This document shows positions 15,003 through 24,285 of a stretch of 64,000 nt of DNA, piece by piece. This DNA comes from Pseudoalteromonas arabiensis. Its GTDB lineage: Bacteria > Pseudomonadota > Gammaproteobacteria > Enterobacterales > Alteromonadaceae. Position 1 is the stretch's first letter. Each line of letters begins with the position of its first letter. The notes under the pieces are model-generated. The model searched no databases and had not been told where the DNA came from. It saw only the letters and a list, made by a program, of their open reading frames with translations. The stretch lies in the NCBI RefSeq assembly GCF_001550155.1, contig NZ_LRUF01000019.1:124001-188000 (forward strand), in the 5' to 3' direction. The position numbers were made by a program, and so were the translations under genes.

Positions 15003-15342
15003 TAAATATTGCCATTAGTTGGTAAACAACATGTCGCAACCTTCATACCAAATATAAATATCCTTAATTTTTAATGGTTTATGGTTTTTCGAATTGAATG
15101 GTTTTTGTTTTAGCACTGTTTTCTCGTAACTCTTGCAGGGTAACTGAGTAAAAATTACAGTGCGGTAGAAATAGTGTAACTATTCATTGCTCATTCATTC
15201 ATCATTTTTGCCCAATAGCATGCCAATAAAACAGGTAAAAAAAATTTTTTCTTTGTTTGCCACTTTTTCCCACTTAATTCAGTAGCTTTGCTTGAGGCCT
15301 TATTTTTTCTGGCTTTAGAAGGCGAGTATGATGATCAGCTTA
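15003..15342. other. Long gap before the dcw promoter; no gene seen
   Basis: About 340 bases between the DUF883 gene and the mraZ promoter. It is AT-rich, with A and T runs near 15238-15260 and a short ATTC/CATT-rich patch near 15180-15206. No open frame with a ribosome site, no tRNA and no RNase P RNA was recognised in it. Confidence 0.5.
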
Positions 15343-15373
15343 CTTGACAAAATGGCTTGTCAAGCCCTAAACT
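15343..15373 (+). promoter_or_regulatory. Promoter of the dcw cluster with an inverted repeat over the -35 box
   Basis: A consensus -35 TTGACA (15344-15349) is followed after 18 bases by TAAACT (15368-15373). The -35 is part of an 8-bp perfect inverted repeat, CTTGACAA (15343-15350) and TTGTCAAG (15357-15364), with 6 bases between. This promoter would serve the long mraZ-ftsZ transcript. The inverted repeat could be an operator for an additional regulator. Confidence 0.65.
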
Positions 15374-15417
15374 GGAGCACTGTGGTAAAAAGTGGTTTTT
15401 AGTGGATCAAATTGGAT
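15373..15417 (+). promoter_or_regulatory. MraZ boxes: five TGG repeats at 10-bp intervals
   Basis: TGG begins at 15373, 15383, 15393, 15403 and 15413, each five-base TGG(A/T)N unit separated from the next by exactly five bases. In E. coli MraZ binds three TGGGN units with five-base spacers between the promoter and its own gene. The array here starts at the -10 region and runs into the leader, so bound MraZ would block polymerase. Autorepression of the cluster is inferred. Confidence 0.75.
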
Positions 15418-15462
15418 CGGAAATAATCGTCAGCGATTAACAACCTAATTTTAAGGCAAGCT

Positions 15463-15921
15463 ATGTTTCGGGGTGCGAGCTCTCTGAGTTTGGATGATAA
15501 AGGACGCTTTGCGGTACCAACCAAGTACCGAGATGCGATCTTGTCTGAAGATCAGGGCACGGTTATTTGCACTGTTGCTTTAAACGAGCCTTGTTTGTGG
15601 TTGTATCCATTAGCTGAATGGTTAGAAATTGAATCACGATTATTAAAGATCTCTAACATGAATCCACGCGCACGCCGTATGCAACGAATGTTGCTCGGTA
15701 ATGCTACAGAATATCAACTCGATAAAAATGGCCGAATCTTGCTTGCGCCGTCGTTACGGGCTCATGCAGAACTTGGAAAAAAAATCATGTTGGTTGGCTT
15801 GATGAATAAGTTTGAAATTTGGGATGAAGATCGTTGGCATGAGCAAATGCGCCAAGATACTGAAATTGAACGCCTAGGTGATTTTGAGGCGAACCCTGAG
15901 TTCGATAACTTTTCACTCTAA
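15463..15921 (+). CDS. mraZ: Transcriptional regulator MraZ
   Basis: A 152-residue protein made of two AbrB-like MraZ repeats: FRGASSLSLDDKGRFAVPTKYRD at the N-terminus and a second DKNGRILLAPSLRAHAEL near residue 90. These carry the Asp-x-x-Gly-Arg DNA-binding loops. MraZ forms a ring and binds repeated TGG-type boxes to repress the mra promoter; five such boxes lie just upstream. It is first in the dcw cluster, with rsmH starting 30 bases after its stop. RsmH, next in the operon, is known to oppose its effect in E. coli. Confidence 0.95.
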   Translation: MFRGASSLSLDDKGRFAVPTKYRDAILSEDQGTVICTVALNEPCLWLYPLAEWLEIESRLLKISNMNPRARRMQRMLLGNATEYQLDKNGRILLAPSLRAHAELGKKIMLVGLMNKFEIWDEDRWHEQMRQDTEIERLGDFEANPEFDNFSL

Positions 15922-15951
15922 CCACAATAATAAAAAGGCAAAAAATAGCTA

Positions 15952-16887
15952 ATGACAGCGCAATTTGAACATGTCTCTGTACTGATGGACGAAACCATAG
16001 ATGCTTTGGACATTAAACCCGAAGGCATTTACATGGATGGCACATTTGGTCGCGGCGGACATTCAGGTCAAATTCTTGCGCGTCTAAGTGACCAAGGTCG
16101 CTTACAAGCAATCGATCAAGATCCGCAAGCGATTAAAGCCGCCGAAAAATTTGCCGACGATACGCGATTTTCAATTGCCCATACCCGTTTTTCAAACTTA
16201 AAAACGGTTGCTGAAGATAACAATTTAATCGGCAAGGTTGATGGTATTTTGTTAGATATCGGTGTTTCTTCACCACAGCTAGATGATGCTGAGCGCGGCT
16301 TTAGTTTTATGAAAGATGGCCCACTTGATATGCGCATGGATCCAACCAGTGGTCGCAGCGCAGCACAATGGCTAGCTGAAGCTGAACTTGAAGACATCAC
16401 TCATGTGATCAAAACCTATGGCGAAGAAAAGTTTGGTCGCCGTATTGCTCATAAAATTATTGAGACTCGTGAGCACACTGCGATTACTAGTACCAAGCAG
16501 CTTGCTGATTTGGTCGATGAAGCAGTCCCTGTAAAAGATAAACATAAGCACCCTGCAACACGCACATTCCAAGCGATCCGTATTTATATCAACAGTGAAC
16601 TTGAAGAAATTCAAACTGCACTGCAAGCCGCTGTTGACGTTTTAAAACCAGGTGGGCGTTTAGTCGTTATCTCGTTCCACTCGTTAGAAGATCGCATTGT
16701 TAAGCAGTTTATTAAAAAACAGAGTAAGGGAGAGGCGATACCCAGAGGTCTGCCTTTAACGGACGCACAAATAAACAAAAACCTGACGTTAAAGGCAGTG
16801 GGTAAAGCCATTAAGCCTAGCAAAACGGAGATTGAAATGAATCCTCGTTCGCGTAGTTCGGTACTAAGGGTTGCGCAGAGATTGTAA
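15952..16887 (+). CDS. rsmH: 16S rRNA (cytosine1402-N4)-methyltransferase RsmH
   Basis: A 311-residue SAM-dependent methyltransferase, the usual size for RsmH (MraW). Visible motifs are [11 protein letters not shown] for SAM binding, [23 protein letters not shown], and [15 protein letters not shown] close to the end. It methylates C1402 in the ribosomal P site. Its TAA shares one base with the ATG of ftsL (TAATG), so the two are coupled. Second position in the dcw cluster is standard. Confidence 0.97.
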   Translation: MTAQFEHVSVLMDETIDALDIKPEGIYMDGTFGRGGHSGQILARLSDQGRLQAIDQDPQAIKAAEKFADDTRFSIAHTRFSNLKTVAEDNNLIGKVDGILLDIGVSSPQLDDAERGFSFMKDGPLDMRMDPTSGRSAAQWLAEAELEDITHVIKTYGEEKFGRRIAHKIIETREHTAITSTKQLADLVDEAVPVKDKHKHPATRTFQAIRIYINSELEEIQTALQAAVDVLKPGGRLVVISFHSLEDRIVKQFIKKQSKGEAIPRGLPLTDAQINKNLTLKAVGKAIKPSKTEIEMNPRSRSSVLRVAQRL

Positions 16888-17213
16888 TGAAAGCTAAAGC
16901 GACGCATCGCCAACCAAATTTATTTAAAGAAATTTTTAAAGGCCTAGGAGCGAATAAGCTGACCTTGGCCTTGTTGGTTGTGATCCTTGCATCGAGCTTA
17001 GCTGTGGTTCAAGTGACACACTTAGCGCGTCAACAGCTAATTGAACAGGATAAATTATTGCAAGAGCGTGATGAACTCGATTTAGAGTGGCGCTACTTGT
17101 TGGTAGAGGAAGAGTTTTACTCACAGCATGCACGCATCGAAGAAGTTGCGACCATGCAGCTTGAAATGAAAAGGCCAACTAGCCAAGATGAACAGGTGGT
17201 AGTACTGCAATGA
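16887..17213 (+). CDS. ftsL: Cell division protein FtsL
   Basis: A 108-residue bitopic protein: a short basic cytoplasmic tail, one membrane span (LTLALLVVILASSLAVVQV), and a periplasmic coiled coil with leucine heptads (LIEQDKLLQERDELDLEWRY). The ERD-x-LDLEW-x-LLLEE pattern is typical of gammaproteobacterial FtsL, which joins FtsB and FtsQ in the divisome and activates FtsWI. It overlaps rsmH by 1 base and ftsI by 4. Confidence 0.93.
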   Translation: MKAKATHRQPNLFKEIFKGLGANKLTLALLVVILASSLAVVQVTHLARQQLIEQDKLLQERDELDLEWRYLLVEEEFYSQHARIEEVATMQLEMKRPTSQDEQVVVLQ

Positions 17214-19027
17214 GAAGCAGAGGGAAAAAGCCAACAAATACCTTGATCACATGGCGCTTTACGCTCGTGTGTTCAGTTGTTCTACTCGTCTTTATGACGT
17301 TAGTTGCTCGTGCTGCCTATTTGCAAGTGATTGAGCCTGATAAAGCCCGTTCAGAAAGTGATAAACGCACAGTACGGGTTGAAAAACAACATGTACAACG
17401 AGGTATGATTTTTGACCGCAATGGTAAAGAACTTGCTGTTAGTGTTCCTGTTGTTAGCGTTTATGCAGATCCAAAAGCACTTCATAAATCTTTAGTAAGC
17501 AAAGTACTCCGTCAAGCCCGTAAAAATGGTGAAGACCAAAATGCCCTTGCTGAAAACACCAATGAGCTCAATAAACGTATTGCCACGTACTATAACCACG
17601 ATTTACGTTGGCGAGAGCTGGCTGATGTGCTTCGTATTGAGCCAAAGAAAATTAATGCACGCCTACGCGATAACCCTAAACGCCGCTTTGTTTATTTAAA
17701 GCGTCAAGTGACTCCCGCTGTAGCAAATTATATTGGTGATTTACGTTTACCAGGTATCCATTTACTTGATGAATCAAAACGCTATTACCCTGCCGGTGAA
17801 GTGACTGCGCATGTTATTGGTTTTACTAACATTGATGGCCACGGTATTGAAGGCATTGAAAAACTTTACGAAAAACAACTTACAGGTGTCGAAGGGCAAC
17901 GTACTATCCGTAAAGATGCGCAAGGTCGTGAAGTGGAAGTACTTGATGAGCGTGAGCGTGTTGAACCCGAAAATATTCAACTTAGTATTGATCAACGTAT
18001 TCAGGCAATCGCCTATAAGGCTGTTAAGTCGGCAGTGTTGACATATAAAGCAACCTCAGGATCAGCGATGGTTGTTGATGTAAAAACAGGTGAAGTGTTA
18101 GCGATGGTTAATAGCCCTTCGTTTAACCCCAATAACCTTAACGATGCAGCACCTCATAAGCGTCGTAATCGTGCTATTACAGATTTATTCGAGCCAGGTT
18201 CAACTGTTAAGCCGCTAGCCATTTTAGCTGGTTTAGACTACGGCTCGATCCAACCGGATGACATCATTGATACTTACCCAGGCTGGATGCGCGTAGGTGG
18301 CAGCTTAGTACAAGACACACGAAACCATGGTGAAATGACTTTAAGAGAAATCTTGAAGTATTCAAGTAATATGGGTGTTACAAAAGTGAGCCAAACCGTA
18401 CCGAAAGACTACTTTGTTGGTCTTTATCAAAAAGTAGGTTTCGGAAGCGATAGTGGAACAGGCATGGTCGGCGAAAGTAGTGGCTTATTTTACCCTAATC
18501 GACGTTGGTCAGATCATGAGATAGCAGCGCTTTCATTTGGCTATAACCTAGCGGTTAGCACAGCACAAATGGCCCGTTTCTACGCCATGCTTGGCTCGGG
18601 TGGTGTAATGCGTCCGCTAACAGTTTTAAAGCAAGATTCAATCCCTGAGGGTGAGCGTGTTTTTCAACAAAAAGACGTTGAGGCCGTAGTTCACATGATG
18701 GAGAGCGTATTTGAAAAAGATGGTACGGCTAGAAGCGTTAAAGTTGATGGCTATCGTGCAGCGGGTAAAACCGGCACCTCTAAAAAAGCTGCTGTGGGTG
18801 GCTATGGTGACGAATATGTCGGTTACTTTGCAGGTGTCGCGCCGGCTAGTAACCCTCGTTTAGCTGTTGTAGTAATGATTAATGAACCCGGTGGAGATGT
18901 GTATTATGGCGGTGCGACGGCAGGCCCTGCGTTTGCAGAGATTGTCTCCAATGCCTTAAGAATTTTAAACGTCGCACCGGACAAAGATGCGGTTGCGTAC
19001 GTAGAAGGCAAAGATAACGATGCGTGA
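17210..19027 (+). CDS. ftsI: Septal peptidoglycan transpeptidase FtsI (PBP3)
   Basis: A 605-residue class B penicillin-binding protein. It has one N-terminal membrane span (LVCSVVLLVFMTLVARAAYL), a pedestal domain beginning RGMIFDRNGKELAVS, then the transpeptidase domain with the active-site serine in GSTVKPL, the SSN triad motif (KYSSNMG) and the KTGTS box. It cross-links septal peptidoglycan with FtsW as the partner glycosyltransferase. It overlaps ftsL by 4 bases and murE by 8. The length is slightly above the E. coli protein (588). Confidence 0.97.
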   Translation: MRSRGKKPTNTLITWRFTLVCSVVLLVFMTLVARAAYLQVIEPDKARSESDKRTVRVEKQHVQRGMIFDRNGKELAVSVPVVSVYADPKALHKSLVSKVLRQARKNGEDQNALAENTNELNKRIATYYNHDLRWRELADVLRIEPKKINARLRDNPKRRFVYLKRQVTPAVANYIGDLRLPGIHLLDESKRYYPAGEVTAHVIGFTNIDGHGIEGIEKLYEKQLTGVEGQRTIRKDAQGREVEVLDERERVEPENIQLSIDQRIQAIAYKAVKSAVLTYKATSGSAMVVDVKTGEVLAMVNSPSFNPNNLNDAAPHKRRNRAITDLFEPGSTVKPLAILAGLDYGSIQPDDIIDTYPGWMRVGGSLVQDTRNHGEMTLREILKYSSNMGVTKVSQTVPKDYFVGLYQKVGFGSDSGTGMVGESSGLFYPNRRWSDHEIAALSFGYNLAVSTAQMARFYAMLGSGGVMRPLTVLKQDSIPEGERVFQQKDVEAVVHMMESVFEKDGTARSVKVDGYRAAGKTGTSKKAAVGGYGDEYVGYFAGVAPASNPRLAVVVMINEPGGDVYYGGATAGPAFAEIVSNALRILNVAPDKDAVAYVEGKDNDA

Positions 19028-20498
19028 TTTAAAACCGATTCTTAATCATATTGATGTTGAAGCTAATAGCTTATTGGTTAACCAACTTCGTCTCGATAGC
19101 CGAGACGTAAAACCTGGCGATGTATTTGTCGCAATTAAAGGACACCAACTTGATGGTGGCCAGTTTATAGATAAAGCCATTGAAAACGGTGCTGTGGCAA
19201 TCATTGCTGACCGTTTATGTCAGTTTGAGAGCCATTTTGAAGTACTTTTTTTAATTACTGATTTAGCTAAAAAATTGCCTGCTTTGGCCGCTGCTTTTTA
19301 TGGTCAGCCTTCTAAACAGCTCGAATTAGTGGGGGTTACGGGTACCAATGGTAAGTCAACAACCACAGCTATGATTGCGCATTTAGCCCAGCAGTGTTAC
19401 AAGTCAGCTGCGGTTATAGGCACCTTAGGTTATGGTCATCCTGATAATTTAACGCCGCTGATGAATACTACGCCTTCAAGTGTTGACTTACAGCGTATTT
19501 TAGCTGAATTAAAACAACAGCACACTGACATTGTGGCAATGGAAGTTTCATCCCATGGCTTAGTGCAACAACGTGTTGATCATTGCCAGTTTAAGGCGGC
19601 AGTATTTACTAATCTTTCACGGGATCATTTAGATTATCATGGCTCAATGGAAGCGTATGGTGACGCTAAATTGATGTTAATGCGTGACCATAATCCTGAA
19701 CTTGTCGTTCTTAATCAAGATGATGCGCAAGTTGAATTGTGGTTAGAAAAATACGACTTTAATAACCTTGTTTGTTATGGACATAAAAACTTAACACCTG
19801 AAAATGCACGTTTTGTCTATTTCAGTGACGTAACCTATGACAACACAGGTATTTCCGCTAAGTTCGAAACCAGTTGGGGCGATGTACATATTACATGCGC
19901 TTTATTTGGTGAATTCAATCTTTATAACTTGGCTGCTGCACTCGCAACGCTTCTTGGCTTAGGGTATCCACTTAAATTATTAGCTGATGCGTGTAGTACT
20001 TTGCAGCCTATTGCAGGGCGTATGCAGGCATTTAGTGCGCCAGGTCAACCAACCTGTATTGTAGATTACGCTCACACTCCTGATGCGCTGGCACTTGCAT
20101 TACAAGCATTGCAAAAACATGTTCCGGGTGGCGTGAGTTGTGTTTTTGGCTGCGGCGGTGACCGCGATAAAGGCAAACGCCCAATGATGGCAAAAGCTGC
20201 AGAAGGGAATGCAGACCGTATTATTGTCACCAGCGATAATCCACGCAGTGAAGATCCTGATGCGATTATTGCTGATGTGATTGCTGGGCTTGAACACCCA
20301 GAGCAAGCGCATAGTGAAGCAGATCGCGCGCGTGCAATCAGCTACGCAATAGAACAAGCAAGTGCTGATGATGTCATTCTTATTGCAGGTAAAGGCCACG
20401 AAGATTATCAAATTATTGGCGAGCAACGTATCGATTTTTGTGATCGTCAATATGTACAACAACAATTAAAAGAAAAATCGCAAGGGGCGCAGTTATGA
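19020..20498 (+). CDS. murE: UDP-MurNAc-L-Ala-D-Glu:meso-DAP ligase MurE
   Basis: A 492-residue Mur ligase. The ATP site is GVTGTNGKSTTT, and the meso-diaminopimelate-recognition motif DNPR is intact (TSDNPRSEDPDAI). This fits a Gram-negative DAP-type wall. The N-terminal domain binds UDP (LRLDSRDVKPGDVFVA). It adds the third residue of the stem peptide in the cytoplasm. Overlaps are 8 bases with ftsI and 4 with murF. Confidence 0.97.
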   Translation: MRDLKPILNHIDVEANSLLVNQLRLDSRDVKPGDVFVAIKGHQLDGGQFIDKAIENGAVAIIADRLCQFESHFEVLFLITDLAKKLPALAAAFYGQPSKQLELVGVTGTNGKSTTTAMIAHLAQQCYKSAAVIGTLGYGHPDNLTPLMNTTPSSVDLQRILAELKQQHTDIVAMEVSSHGLVQQRVDHCQFKAAVFTNLSRDHLDYHGSMEAYGDAKLMLMRDHNPELVVLNQDDAQVELWLEKYDFNNLVCYGHKNLTPENARFVYFSDVTYDNTGISAKFETSWGDVHITCALFGEFNLYNLAAALATLLGLGYPLKLLADACSTLQPIAGRMQAFSAPGQPTCIVDYAHTPDALALALQALQKHVPGGVSCVFGCGGDRDKGKRPMMAKAAEGNADRIIVTSDNPRSEDPDAIIADVIAGLEHPEQAHSEADRARAISYAIEQASADDVILIAGKGHEDYQIIGEQRIDFCDRQYVQQQLKEKSQGAQL

Positions 20499-21883
20499 TC
20501 CCTATGGATTTTGATTGGCTAGCAAAGGTTCTAGCAACCGATTACCAAGGTGGTAATCAACAAGTTAAAAATATAAATACAGATACGCGCACACTCTGTG
20601 AGGGAGACGTGTTTTTGGCGCTTCAAGGCCCAAATTTTGATGGCCACAAATTTATAGCACAAGCCAAAGAAAAAGGGGCGATTGCAGTAGTAGTGGCACA
20701 TCCTGTTAATGTCGATATTGTGCAGTTTGTGGTCACTGATACACGCATTGCGCTAGGTGAAATTGGCTCAGCCGTTATGGCACAAGTTGCACCTAAAACT
20801 ATTGCGATTACAGGCAGTGTTGGTAAGACAACCGTAAAAGAAATGTGTGCGGCAATTTTGTCAGGGCACGGCGAAGTGCTTTCGACGAAAGGCAACTTTA
20901 ATAATGACATTGGTGTGCCACTGACTTTATTACGCCTTGAACCACAGCATGAATATGCGGTGATTGAATTGGGTGCGAATCACATCGGTGAGATTGCTTA
21001 CACCGTTGCAATGACTAAACCCGATGTCGCCGTGGTGTGTAATGTAGCAGCTTCTCACTTAGAAGGTTTTGGCTCATTACAAGGTGTAGCAACAGCAAAG
21101 GGCGAAATCTATGATGGCTTAAAGCCAGATGGTGTAGCCGTGGTTAACTGTGACAGCGATTTTGCTGATTTTTGGCTCGCCAAACTAAATGCTCGCAACG
21201 TAAAACGTTTTTCTACCAGCAAGCAATTAGATTATTGGGCAGAAGATGTGGTGCTTGATGAACAGGCTCGCGCATCTTTTATGCTGTGTAATCAAGATAA
21301 AAAAGTACCTGTCACCCTTGCTCTACCTGGTAAGCACAATATTGCTAACGCACTGATTGCCACAGCCTTAACGACTGAGCTTGGCGTAAGCCTTGAAAGC
21401 ATTGCATCGGCACTGGCAACCATGGGTGAAGTTAAAGGTCGTGTGAATGTGCTTAAAGTCTCTGACACCCTGACTGTGATTGATGACACTTATAATGCCA
21501 ATGTACAGTCTGTAAAGGCGGCGATTGATTTATTAAGTGATATGCCAGGTCGTCGCATTTTTGCACTAGGTGATATGGGCGAGCTTGGCGAAGAAGCGCG
21601 TTTTTATCATCAACAAGTCGGCGAGTACGCACAGCAAAAAGGCATTGATGAGCTATATAGCTTAGGCGTATTGAGCAAGTCAGCCAGTGATGTATTTGAA
21701 AAGCCAAACCGCCACTTCTCAAGCCGCGAACAATTACTACAACAATTGCAGAGTGTGCTTGCTCAGTCTCAGCAAAAAACCACGATAGTTGTAAAAGGGT
21801 CACGTAGTTCTCGTATGGAACTAGTCGTCGCAGATTTAGTTAATAGCCAGCAAAATGGCAACAATGGAGTATCGTCATGTTAG
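20495..21883 (+). CDS. murF: UDP-MurNAc-tripeptide:D-Ala-D-Ala ligase MurF
   Basis: A 462-residue Mur ligase. Its N-terminus has the [16 protein letters not shown] substrate domain, the ATP loop is [13 protein letters not shown], and [18 protein letters not shown] is the MurF-specific signature. It attaches D-Ala-D-Ala to complete the UDP-MurNAc-pentapeptide. The start overlaps the end of murE by 4 bases, and the stop overlaps mraY by 7. Confidence 0.97.
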   Translation: MIPMDFDWLAKVLATDYQGGNQQVKNINTDTRTLCEGDVFLALQGPNFDGHKFIAQAKEKGAIAVVVAHPVNVDIVQFVVTDTRIALGEIGSAVMAQVAPKTIAITGSVGKTTVKEMCAAILSGHGEVLSTKGNFNNDIGVPLTLLRLEPQHEYAVIELGANHIGEIAYTVAMTKPDVAVVCNVAASHLEGFGSLQGVATAKGEIYDGLKPDGVAVVNCDSDFADFWLAKLNARNVKRFSTSKQLDYWAEDVVLDEQARASFMLCNQDKKVPVTLALPGKHNIANALIATALTTELGVSLESIASALATMGEVKGRVNVLKVSDTLTVIDDTYNANVQSVKAAIDLLSDMPGRRIFALGDMGELGEEARFYHQQVGEYAQQKGIDELYSLGVLSKSASDVFEKPNRHFSSREQLLQQLQSVLAQSQQKTTIVVKGSRSSRMELVVADLVNSQQNGNNGVSSC

Positions 21884-22959
21884 TTTGGCTGGCAGAGTAT
21901 TTAACACAATATTACAGTGGTTTTAATGTATTTTCGTACCTAACGCTGCGCGCGATTTTAGGTATTTTAACAGCATTACTGATATCACTTTATTTTGGTC
22001 CAATATTAATCCGTGGCTTGCAAAAGATGCAAATTGGTCAAGTTGTTCGTCATGATGGACCAGAGTCTCACCTGTCGAAAAAAGGCACGCCAACCATGGG
22101 TGGCATTTTGATTTTAGGTGCGATTTTTACCAGCACACTGTTGTGGGCTGACTTATCTAATAAGTATGTTTGGGCAACCTTATTTGTTGTGGGATCATTG
22201 GGTATCGTTGGCTTTATTGATGATTACCGCAAGGTTATTCGTAAGGATCCAAAAGGGCTGATTGCTAAATGGAAGTATTTTTGGCAGTCAGTCATTGCTT
22301 TAGTCGTAGCAAGTGCATTGTACGTTACATCCCAGCAAGCAAGTGAAACGTCTTTGGTTGTGCCATTTTTTAAAGATGTACTGCCGCAACTTGGTTTGTT
22401 TTATATCGTCATGACTTACTTTGTAATCGTCGGCACATCGAATGCAGTAAACCTGACAGACGGCCTAGATGGTTTAGCGATTGTACCTACTATTTTAGTG
22501 GCTTCGGCCCTTGCTATTATTGCTTACCTTACCGGTAATGTGAATTTCTCAAGCTACTTACATATTCCGCATTTACCACTGGCAAGTGAGCTGGTTGTGG
22601 TATGTACCGCGATTGTTGGTGCAGGCCTTGGCTTTTTATGGTTTAACACTTACCCAGCACAAGTCTTTATGGGCGATGTCGGCTCATTAGCGCTGGGCGG
22701 AGCACTTGGCATTATTGCGGTACTCGTTCGACAAGAACTTATTTTAATTATTATGGGTGGTGTATTTGTAATGGAAGCCTTATCGGTGATTTTACAGGTA
22801 GGCTCTTACAAATTACGCGGCCAACGTATTTTTAGAATGGCACCCATTCATCATCACTATGAGTTGAAAGGTTGGCCTGAGCCACGTGTAATTGTGCGCT
22901 TTTGGATTATTTCAATCGTGCTAGTTCTTGCTGGCCTTGCTACATTGAAGATCAGGTAA
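21877..22959 (+). CDS. mraY: Phospho-MurNAc-pentapeptide translocase MraY
   Basis: A 360-residue integral membrane enzyme with about ten spans. The conserved catalytic and Mg2+ motifs are present: [22 protein letters not shown] and the HHHYELKGW loop. It transfers phospho-MurNAc-pentapeptide from UDP to undecaprenyl phosphate, giving lipid I. Length equals that of E. coli MraY (360). It overlaps murF by 7 bases and its stop directly abuts the murD ATG. Confidence 0.97.
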   Translation: MLVWLAEYLTQYYSGFNVFSYLTLRAILGILTALLISLYFGPILIRGLQKMQIGQVVRHDGPESHLSKKGTPTMGGILILGAIFTSTLLWADLSNKYVWATLFVVGSLGIVGFIDDYRKVIRKDPKGLIAKWKYFWQSVIALVVASALYVTSQQASETSLVVPFFKDVLPQLGLFYIVMTYFVIVGTSNAVNLTDGLDGLAIVPTILVASALAIIAYLTGNVNFSSYLHIPHLPLASELVVVCTAIVGAGLGFLWFNTYPAQVFMGDVGSLALGGALGIIAVLVRQELILIIMGGVFVMEALSVILQVGSYKLRGQRIFRMAPIHHHYELKGWPEPRVIVRFWIISIVLVLAGLATLKIR

Positions 22960-24285
22960 ATGACAGTTATTAACGAGATAAAAAATAAAAAAATTACAGT
23001 GCTCGGACTCGGTGTAACCGGTCTGGGCATTGTGCGTTTTTTATTATCTCAGAACATCAGCCCTAGGGTAGTTGATAGTCGTCAACAGCCACCAGGTGCA
23101 GATTGGTTAAGCGAGCATGCTCGTGATTTAACGACTCACTTTGGTGATTTAGATAATGCACAGCTGAGCAGCAATGACATTATTATCATCAGTCCTGGTT
23201 TAAGCTTAGCGACACCGGCTGTCGCAAACGCAATTGATGCTGGTGTTGAAGTGATTGGTGATGTTGAGTTGTTCGCGCGCCTAACAAATAAACCCATTGT
23301 GGCAGTGACGGGTTCAAATGGTAAGTCGACCGTTGTTACATTGGCGTTTGAAGTGCTTAAAGCGGCGGGTTATAAAGTAGGCCTTGGCGGTAACATTGGC
23401 ACTGCGGTGCTTGATTTACTGTCGCAAGACTGCGATGTGTATGTACTTGAGCTGTCGAGCTTTCAGCTTGACACCACGCACAGCTTAAAAGCCAAGAGCG
23501 CTTGCGTACTTAATGTGAGCGAAGATCATTTAGATCGTTATTCAAGCTATCAAGCTTATATAGATTCAAAACAAAGTATTTATAACGGATCAGAGCTTGC
23601 TGTCGTCAATGCTATTGATGTGGCAACGCACACAGCAAAACAACCACAAGTAAGCTTTGCCCTTGCGCATGCTGACTATGCACTGATCGAGCATCAAGGT
23701 GAGCAATATTTTGCAGCTCATGGGAAACCCGTGTTACCCGCAAGCAGCTTGAAAGTGGTGGGCTCGCATAATCAACAAAATGCCTTAGCTGTAATGGCAT
23801 TGCTCAGTCCTTTTGACATAACAGCGGCGCATTATGAACAAGCATTCGGCGCATTTACAGGACTTGCGCACCGTTGTCAGTTTGTTGCTGAAATTAAGGG
23901 TGTAAAGTATTTTAATGACTCAAAGGCGACCAATGTCGGCGCAACCATCGCAGCCATTGAAAGCCTAGCCGATCAAGCAAAGCAGTTAGTTGTTATTGCA
24001 GGTGGTGATGCGAAAGGGGCTGATTTAGATGCTCTAAAACCGTATTTAAGCAGCAAAGTCAAAGCCTTGGTATGTTTTGGTAAAGACGCCAAAGCCCTCG
24101 TGGCACTTAGTGAAAAAGGTCACTTAACCACGAGCATGCATGAGGCTGTGCAGCTAGCGAAAAACCTCAGTGTTAATGGTGATATCGTACTTTTAGCGCC
24201 AGCTTGTGCCAGTATTGATATGTATAACAACTACATGCAACGTGGTGATGACTTTACGCAATGCGTATTGGCGGAGGCAGTATGA
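22960..24285 (+). CDS. murD: UDP-MurNAc-L-Ala:D-Glu ligase MurD
   Basis: A 441-residue Mur ligase. It has an N-terminal Rossmann-like UDP-binding region (VLGLGVTGLGIVRFL), the ATP loop AVTGSNGKSTVV, the ELSSFQLD motif, and KYFNDSKATNVGATIAAI in the C-terminal half. It adds D-glutamate as the second stem residue. The ATG immediately follows the mraY stop, and the TGA overlaps the preferred ftsW start as ATGA. Confidence 0.97.
   Translation: MTVINEIKNKKITVLGLGVTGLGIVRFLLSQNISPRVVDSRQQPPGADWLSEHARDLTTHFGDLDNAQLSSNDIIIISPGLSLATPAVANAIDAGVEVIGDVELFARLTNKPIVAVTGSNGKSTVVTLAFEVLKAAGYKVGLGGNIGTAVLDLLSQDCDVYVLELSSFQLDTTHSLKAKSACVLNVSEDHLDRYSSYQAYIDSKQSIYNGSELAVVNAIDVATHTAKQPQVSFALAHADYALIEHQGEQYFAAHGKPVLPASSLKVVGSHNQQNALAVMALLSPFDITAAHYEQAFGAFTGLAHRCQFVAEIKGVKYFNDSKATNVGATIAAIESLADQAKQLVVIAGGDAKGADLDALKPYLSSKVKALVCFGKDAKALVALSEKGHLTTSMHEAVQLAKNLSVNGDIVLLAPACASIDMYNNYMQRGDDFTQCVLAEAV

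Noticed and set aside
15180..15206. ATTCATT-type tandem repeats as a CRISPR or iteron array.
   Set aside because: Units are 4-8 bases, imperfect and few; there are no spacers and no replication genes nearby.
15003..15342. RNase P RNA or another structured RNA in the long gap before mraZ.
   Set aside because: No conserved rnpB helices or terminator were recognisable and the sequence is mostly simple AT-rich DNA.
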